From Candidatus Latescibacterota bacterium (GTDB taxonomy: Bacteria; Latescibacterota; UBA2968; GCA-2709665), in NCBI GenBank assembly GCA_030746455.1, contig JASLMQ010000015.1, positions 1 through 5,108 of the forward strand: a DNA stretch of 5,108 bases, given 5' to 3'. The position numbers and the translations under genes were made by a program. Of this stretch, positions 1-5,108 are shown in pieces. Within the stretch, counting starts at the first letter, position 1. Each line of letters opens with the position of its first letter. Below the pieces are notes generated by a model. The model ran no database searches. It was not told where the DNA came from and was given only the letters and a program-made list of their open reading frames with translations.

Positions 1-2004
1 GGCTGCCTCGGCGAGGCAGATGGCCCACGTGTGGTTTGTGCGCTGTCCGAAGGGACTGTGCAGGATCACGTTTGCTCGACCCAGCTCGTCGGTCCAGGTC
101 TCAACGAGGAGGTCCTCGTGGTCGGGGACCATTCCAACGGAGGCCATCTGTTCGCGTACATACTCTGCGGCAGCTCCGGCCGCATTCGGATCGAGGTGAT
201 AGGTTTCCTGAAGCCACCCGTTGAGGCCGGGAGATTCCAATCGTCTCGCGATCTCGCGGCGCAGACGTCCAACGAACTCGCCGGACTCAACAGTCCGGGG
301 TTGGACCGGGCCGGTCCACCAGGGGACCGTGGGGGTGGCGCCGGGCGCCTCCCTCACGAGAAGCTGGTTCTTGCGCACACCAGTGACCCGCCAGGCGGTG
401 CTTCCCAGGACAAAGACGTCGTTCACCCTCAGGCTGTCGTCGACGAATTCGGAGTTGACCCGGCCGACGCGCTTCTTCGTGCTCTCGATGACGACTTCGT
501 ATTCCGAGCTCTCGCTGATGGTGCCGACGTTCATCGAGCTGATGTGCTTGGCACCGCGAGTGGCGGAGAGACGATCCGTGGTCCGGTCCCAGTGGACGTA
601 CGACCGCGGGGGATGGGTCATCTCGAAGGGGAAGTCACCCGCGAGCATGGCCAGGATGCGGTCGAAGTCGTCACGCTCGAGATCCCGGTAGGGGTACGCC
701 CGTCGGATCAGACCGTAGAGCTCGTCTGCCTTCCAGTCCTGTGCGACAACAGCACCGACGATCTGTTGGGCAAGGACATCCAGACATCCCCGAGGGATGC
801 GAACGGCGTCGATCCTACCTTCCACCATGGCGCGGCAGATGGCGGCGGCCTCGAGCAGCTCGTCGCGCTCGAACACGAGGATGCGGCCCTTGCTGGTGGC
901 GTCGAGCAGGTGGCCGGCTCGGCCGATCCGCTGGAGACCGGTGCTGACGGACTTGGGGGATTCGAGCTGATAGACCAGGTCGACGGATCCGATGTCGATG
1001 CCCAGCTCGAGCGAGGTGGTGGCGAGGAGGGCGCCCAGGCGGCCGCTCTTGAGGTCGTCTTCCGCGACGAGGCGGCGCTCCCGCGCCATCGAGCCGTGGT
1101 GGACGCTCAGTCGGACGCCTTCGCCTGCAAGCTCGGTCAGCCGGAGGCCGGTTCGCTCGGCCTTGTAGCGGCTGTTGCAGAAGACGAGGGTGGTGGTGTG
1201 GTCGGAGATCTCGTTGATCAGCAGGTCGTATGCGCTGGCCCACAGGGCCGTGTTGCCGGCCTCGACGAGGTCGGCGAGGGGAGCCACTACACGGACGTCC
1301 AGGTCCTTGCGCATGCCGGCGTCGACGATCGTGCACGGCCGGCGGCGCGTCTCGCCCGCCCGTCCCACGAGGAAGGCGGCGATCACGTTCAACGGAGAGA
1401 GGGTTGCGGAGCACCCCACGCGCTGGAGCGGTCCATCCACGTGCCCGGCCAGGCGCTCCAGGCTCACGCTCAGGTGGACGCCCCGCTTGTTGTCACACAG
1501 GGCGTGAACCTCGTCGATGATGACGGTGCGGATCGTCCTGAGCGCGTTGCCGATCCCGGCGCTCTGGAGCAACAGGTAGAGGGATTCGGGGGTGGTGATC
1601 AGGATGTGGGGCGGACGCCGGACCATCTTCGCCCGCTCAGACTGCGGGGTGTCCCCCGTGCGAACGGCAGTCCGGATGCCCTCCGCGCCCTTGATGCCCT
1701 CGAGAGGCTGGATGAGGTTGCGCTGGATGTCATTGCCGAGGGCCTTCAAAGGCGTGATGTAGAGGATGTGGATCGCGTTGGTGAGTTCGCCAGCACGGTC
1801 CTTTCGGATCAGATCGTCGATGGCGCAGAGGAAGGCGGCGAGGGTCTTGCCCGATCCGGTGGGGGCCAGCAGGAGCGTGTTGTCGCCCCGGCGGATGGCG
1901 GGCCAGGCCTGAACCTGGGCGGGCGAGGGCCGCTCGAACGTGTGGTTGAACCACGCGCGCACGGGAGGAAGGAAGCCGGAAAGGGAATCGGCCACTGAGT
2001 TCAC
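1..2004 (-). CDS. Lhr-family ATP-dependent helicase (DEAD/DEAH-like SF2), C-terminus cut by window edge
   Basis: This gene encodes a superfamily 2 ATP-driven nucleic-acid translocase of the Lhr (large helicase-related) family, a cytoplasmic protein linked in other organisms to DNA repair. I translated the minus strand by hand and found 668 codons without a stop. Motifs in order: APTGSGKT Walker A (residues 47-54, Lys53), TPLKAL motif Ia (84-89), TTPES motif Ib (137-141), DEVH Walker B (164-167), SAT motif III (199-201), LVFCNSR motif IV (273-279), VHHGS (301-305), TTSLELGID motif V (329-337) and QRIGRAGH motif VI (358-365). The stretch NKRG.HL..SLERL after DEVH is typical of Lhr. A winged-helix-like region (about 385-470) and the Lhr beta-domain follow, with DVFVLG...WRV near 529-540 and PWWTG at 561-565. 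Lhr cores are about 850-900 residues, so 200 or more are missing. The GTG start at 2004 is chosen for its AAGGAG and because homologs begin shortly before the FxPxVxxWF-type segment seen at residues 11-18. A GTG at 1995 is the alternative. The family call is firm; the substrate is unknown. Confidence 0.93.
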   Translation of the reverse strand, partial: MNSVADSLSGFLPPVRAWFNHTFERPSPAQVQAWPAIRRGDNTLLLAPTGSGKTLAAFLCAIDDLIRKDRAGELTNAIHILYITPLKALGNDIQRNLIQPLEGIKGAEGIRTAVRTGDTPQSERAKMVRRPPHILITTPESLYLLLQSAGIGNALRTIRTVIIDEVHALCDNKRGVHLSVSLERLAGHVDGPLQRVGCSATLSPLNVIAAFLVGRAGETRRRPCTIVDAGMRKDLDVRVVAPLADLVEAGNTALWASAYDLLINEISDHTTTLVFCNSRYKAERTGLRLTELAGEGVRLSVHHGSMARERRLVAEDDLKSGRLGALLATTSLELGIDIGSVDLVYQLESPKSVSTGLQRIGRAGHLLDATSKGRILVFERDELLEAAAICRAMVEGRIDAVRIPRGCLDVLAQQIVGAVVAQDWKADELYGLIRRAYPYRDLERDDFDRILAMLAGDFPFEMTHPPRSYVHWDRTTDRLSATRGAKHISSMNVGTISESSEYEVVIESTKKRVGRVNSEFVDDSLRVNDVFVLGSTAWRVTGVRKNQLLVREAPGATPTVPWWTGPVQPRTVESGEFVGRLRREIARRLESPGLNGWLQETYHLDPNAAGAAAEYVREQMASVGMVPDHEDLLVETWTDELGRANVILHSPFGQRTNHTWAICLAEAA

Positions 2005-2014
2005 CTTGCGAGGG

Positions 2015-2020
2015 CTCCTT
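2015..2020 (-). promoter_or_regulatory. Shine-Dalgarno site deciding the GTG start of the helicase
   Basis: The minus strand reads AAGGAG here, followed by a 10-base spacer and then GTG at 2004-2002. This is the only strong purine ribosome site in the 79 bases between the lyase stop and the helicase. It favours GTG 2004 over the in-frame GTG codons at 2031 and 2040, which lie upstream of the site. It also fits the in-frame GTG at 1995 less well, because that spacing would be 19 bases. No convincing -10/-35 promoter pair is seen in the gap, so translation from a read-through transcript is possible but unproven. Confidence 0.6.
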
Positions 2021-2083
2021 GCAGTTGCCACAGGAATCACCTGCCTCTCGCCAAGCTCGCTGGGACCACCAAGAGACGGCGGG

Positions 2084-5000
2084 TCAGACCGTAGCTCTCG
2101 CCGATGTGTGGACGGTCACGGTGTCGCCGGGCCCGACGACCACAACTCGACAGGTGCGACGGCCGTCCCCGTCACGGTCGGGGAAATCGCGGAGCGTCAG
2201 ACCGGACCGGGTGAGCGTGGCACTGCCGCCGTCGATCGAACGGATTCTGCCCACGGTCTTGCCCCGCTCGTTGACCAGCGTCATGCCCGGTTCGGCGAAG
2301 TATGTATGTCTGGGATAGAAGCTGATCTGAGCCCCCCGAGCCGATACCACCTGTACGGTGGCGGAGGAAAGGTCGTCATCACCCACGGAGAATGTGCGTG
2401 CATCGTGGATCCTTGAGACGGAGATGGCATTCGCGTGCCGGCCGCTCTCGACGATGGCGATTCCACCGGAGGGAGAGATGCCGGTCAGAATGGGCCTTGT
2501 GAGCGTGACCATCCCCCTTTCATAGTTCACGCCCTTCACCCTGGCCTTGAGCGAAGGAGCGGAGGCGATGTCCAGGTCCGGCCCTCGGGTCCCTGCGTTG
2601 TCCAGGAGATAGGCCCGACTGGTCGCGCCCTTTGGGGTCCGATCGATCAGGGCTGCGCGCGCGTCGAGTGTCGTGTTGCCGTCCACAGCCAGCACGGTCG
2701 AGCCGTCCCTGCCCCCTTCGAGCCTGTTGAACAGTATGTGGGTCATTCCCCCACATGCGATCTCCAGCGCCACAGGCATATCGTCTCTGGCCTCGACGGG
2801 CAGGGCCCTCACGGACTTGATGAAGGGCCGCCTCCGGTAGGACTCGAAGACAGTGACGTAGGTGCTTTCCAACTCCTTGCCCGCGCGGCGGCGGATCAGG
2901 AACTTGATGGTTTCCGGGTTCGTCGGTCCCCGAGGCGGGACACCGTCGCTGGCGTACACGGTCTCGCCCCGACCGATCAGGTGGGCACGGAGGCGCACGC
3001 CGCCTTTCGTCCGGGAGGCGTTGGCCCCCGACGTGCCCTTGACGCGCCAGGTCGCAGTGCCGATGCCTCTGAGTCGAGCCTGTTGCACGTTGAGCAGCCA
3101 CTGGAAGCCGCTGCCTTCATAGAGCTGGTAGGACAGGTGGGCCGAGTTGTTGTTGTCGAATCGTGCGTCGTCATAGAACGAGCCGTAGGGCACGTCTCTA
3201 CCCGCCAGGGTACCGGTTTTCCGAGGTGCGGAGAGGTCCAGATCGCTTTCGAAATCGGCGTGTGTTCCGTGTACGATCCAGTCGTGCTGGGTGCCGCCGC
3301 GAACCCTGAAGATGTCTACGACGTAGGCCCTGTCGGGGGAGACCTCGACGAGGAAGAGGGTACGCCGATAGAGGTCGACCGTATCGGGGTAGGCGTCCTC
3401 TGCCGATGTCTCGACGAGCTGGACAAAGGGACCCGGGTCGAAGACGTGAAGACGTCCGCGTGCCTCGCACTGGCGTTTTGCGTTGACCATGACCGTATTG
3501 TGAGAGATGGTGTGGGCGAGGAAGCCGAACCGGCGAGGGTCATAGGAGTCGGACACCTCGGAGCCCAGGTCGGGAGTGAGGGCATGGTTCCACGCGTAGA
3601 TGTCGAGCTGCAGCCTGTCGAAATGGTTGTGACCCCGGTAGTAGCCGTAGAAGAGGGCAAGTGCCGTGCGGTTCAGTTCGCTTCCCGTCTGCAAACTGGC
3701 GAATCCAACCCCGGGCAAGAGCTGGCTCTGGACGCCCAGGGGGCCTGGACACCTGTTGGCTGCCTCCGCCAGATCGTCCTCGATGGATTCCGTGAAGAGA
3801 TCGCGTGTTCCAGATGCGTTGTTCAGAGCTAGGGCCTTCGCGAACAGGGGATCCCTGTGAAACCGGTATGCTGTGTCGAAGGTTTCGGCCGTCCAGGCCA
3901 GGAGTCCCGGGAACATCTGGTAGGCGTCGCCATAGCCGGGCACGAACCGGCCTGCACAGGCCATTCGTATGGGCCAGGTGCTAGAGTCTCGGAACCGGCG
4001 CATAGCAGCGAACCGTCTGCCCTCTCGTCCCAGGCTCGAGACGATCGCGCCCAAGGCCTTGATCCAATGTGCGTTGTAATTGGGTGATTCGAAGGGATAG
4101 CCGTCGCGATGCACCAGGTTGGCCAGGGCTTCCTCCAATCCCAGCTGTGTGTAGGTCCGAGCCATCGGGTTGCTGACGACATAGTCCACCATCTCCCGGC
4201 TCGTCGGTCTCTTGCGGCTGTGCTTGAGGACACCGGCGATCCGAAGAAGGGCCACCTGGTGCATGCCGTAGTTTCCCTGGATCCGGTCCGAGCCGTCCAT
4301 GATGTCATTGGCCATGGTACGGAGCATGCGATCTTCAATGTGGGTGCGGATCTGCCCGGGCGGCTGGCCCGTAAGCTGGACCAGGGCGCGATCCCGATCG
4401 ATCGTCTCGCGCACGAGGCCGTAGGCAGCCGGGACTATCTGGCAGGTGAGCAGGGCCTCCCACGTGTGGTAGAGGAGCCGGCCAAGGTAGTTGGGCTGGT
4501 TCTCCCTGCCGTAGCGGGATTGCTTCTCATAGGAGTACCGTGGGTAGTATTCGGCCATCTGCCACAGGAGCAGGGAGCATGCGTGCGCGAACCGCCGGTC
4601 TCCCGTGATGCGATACGCACGGCTCAGGTCTGCCAATGCCGGCATGAGCAGCTTCACCACCGCCCAGTGTGCGTAGGCGGCCACGAACCAGAAGGGCTTG
4701 TCTTCGCCGGGGATGTGACAGCCCCAGCCGTCATCGGGATAGGGGCCGGTGAGCAGACTACGGTCCTCGTACCCGGTGGCCATGAATGCTCCGAAGTCGT
4801 TCGAGGGGTAGGTCCTGCCGTCGATGGGCGAGATGACCTTCCATGGCTTGTTGAACGACACCTCGAGCGGGCGGAGGCCGAGATTCCTCAACTCCTGGCT
4901 GTGGGCCGGTGCGATCTTATAGCCATAGTGGGTGTCGCGGGCCCTGGGCACCTCGGGGGGCGGTACGAGTGTGCGCAGCCGCTCGTCGCCGTACCGGAGC

Positions 5001-5108
5001 CACGCACCGGCGCGTCCCAGGATTCCATCGCGCTGCTCGCGGGCCCATTCGTAACGCTTCAGGTTCTGCTCGAGCACGTCCATGCGTTGCTTCTCTTTCT
5101 GAGTCTTG
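2084..5108 (-). CDS. Heparinase II/III-like polysaccharide lyase, N-terminus probably beyond window edge
   Basis: This is a large protein of the heparinase II/III fold (same fold class as lyase families PL12, PL15, PL17 and PL21), which cleaves uronic-acid-containing polysaccharides by beta-elimination. Residues are numbered from the first in-window Met (5083). The helical toroid spans about 100-440, with aromatic-rich segments and GNYGMHQ (270-276), whose His275 is a candidate catalytic residue. Next comes the family hallmark GHNHFDRLQLDIY (484-496), with His485 and His487. TPDLG (Asp505) and ISHNT (His528) fit the other zinc-site ligands known from heparinase II. A beta-sandwich runs to about 720, with ASDGVPP at 711-717 near its end. 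The remaining 280 residues are a beta-rich extension ending with an acidic DRDGDG loop (969-974). The stop is TGA at 2084-2086. The frame continues open for eight codons above Met5083, adding KTQKEKQR, to the edge. No signal peptide follows that Met, and its ribosome site is weak (GAGAAG). I therefore read it as partial, although Met5083 cannot be excluded. The polysaccharide cannot be named. Confidence 0.9.
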   Translation of the reverse strand, partial: KTQKEKQRMDVLEQNLKRYEWAREQRDGILGRAGAWLRYGDERLRTLVPPPEVPRARDTHYGYKIAPAHSQELRNLGLRPLEVSFNKPWKVISPIDGRTYPSNDFGAFMATGYEDRSLLTGPYPDDGWGCHIPGEDKPFWFVAAYAHWAVVKLLMPALADLSRAYRITGDRRFAHACSLLLWQMAEYYPRYSYEKQSRYGRENQPNYLGRLLYHTWEALLTCQIVPAAYGLVRETIDRDRALVQLTGQPPGQIRTHIEDRMLRTMANDIMDGSDRIQGNYGMHQVALLRIAGVLKHSRKRPTSREMVDYVVSNPMARTYTQLGLEEALANLVHRDGYPFESPNYNAHWIKALGAIVSSLGREGRRFAAMRRFRDSSTWPIRMACAGRFVPGYGDAYQMFPGLLAWTAETFDTAYRFHRDPLFAKALALNNASGTRDLFTESIEDDLAEAANRCPGPLGVQSQLLPGVGFASLQTGSELNRTALALFYGYYRGHNHFDRLQLDIYAWNHALTPDLGSEVSDSYDPRRFGFLAHTISHNTVMVNAKRQCEARGRLHVFDPGPFVQLVETSAEDAYPDTVDLYRRTLFLVEVSPDRAYVVDIFRVRGGTQHDWIVHGTHADFESDLDLSAPRKTGTLAGRDVPYGSFYDDARFDNNNSAHLSYQLYEGSGFQWLLNVQQARLRGIGTATWRVKGTSGANASRTKGGVRLRAHLIGRGETVYASDGVPPRGPTNPETIKFLIRRRAGKELESTYVTVFESYRRRPFIKSVRALPVEARDDMPVALEIACGGMTHILFNRLEGGRDGSTVLAVDGNTTLDARAALIDRTPKGATSRAYLLDNAGTRGPDLDIASAPSLKARVKGVNYERGMVTLTRPILTGISPSGGIAIVESGRHANAISVSRIHDARTFSVGDDDLSSATVQVVSARGAQISFYPRHTYFAEPGMTLVNERGKTVGRIRSIDGGSATLTRSGLTLRDFPDRDGDGRRTCRVVVVGPGDTVTVHTSARATV

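Noticed and set aside
815..1414. 199-codon minus-strand frame
   Set aside because: It is out of frame with the helicase that occupies the same strand. Its Arg/Pro-rich translation is typical of a shifted frame in GC-rich DNA.
31..1998. 655-codon open frame on the plus strand
   Set aside because: It is the antisense shadow of the Lhr helicase. Its translation has no known motif, and the minus frame has the full set of helicase motifs.
2043..2080. Imperfect inverted repeat between the genes (GCCGTCTC / GAGAGGC on the minus strand), a possible terminator
   Set aside because: The stem is only seven pairs with a bulged G and a loop of more than 20 bases, and no T-run follows. It is too weak to call a terminator.
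1940..2416. 158-codon plus-strand frame spanning the intergenic gap
   Set aside because: It overlaps the start of the helicase and the end of the lyase antisense. It has no convincing ribosome site and no family resemblance.
2435..3832. 465-codon open frame on the plus strand
   Set aside because: It lies wholly inside the lyase gene on the opposite strand and has a biased composition with no recognisable domain.

Overview
This window holds two protein-coding genes, both on the minus strand and both running off the ends. The sequence is GC-rich (roughly 60-65% by eye) with strongly GC3-biased codons, which suggests a free-living bacterium. Large heparinase II/III-type enzymes are common in Planctomycetota, Lentisphaerota, Armatimonadota and related polysaccharide degraders, but nothing here fixes the phylum.

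Right part (2084-5108, minus): a heparinase II/III-like polysaccharide lyase of more than 1,000 residues. It has an alpha-helical barrel half, a central GHNHFD metal/catalytic segment, a following beta-sandwich, and a long beta-rich C-terminal extension. Its reading frame stays open through the right edge, so the true N-terminus, probably with an export signal, is likely outside the window.

Left part (1-2004, minus): after a 79-base gap comes an Lhr-family superfamily 2 ATP-dependent helicase. It starts at a GTG preceded by AAGGAG and is cut by the left edge after 668 codons. All the SF2 helicase motifs are visible. A 655-codon open frame on the plus strand (31-1998) covers almost the same DNA but is an antisense shadow.

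The two genes could share a transcript because they are co-directional with a short gap and no convincing terminator between them. Their roles are unrelated, though: glycan breakdown, probably outside the cytoplasm, and nucleic-acid remodelling or repair. I see no functional unit here, and no RNA genes, mobile elements, CRISPR arrays or convincing promoters. I do not see a new biological system. The points worth a second look are details of the lyase active site and its C-terminal extension.
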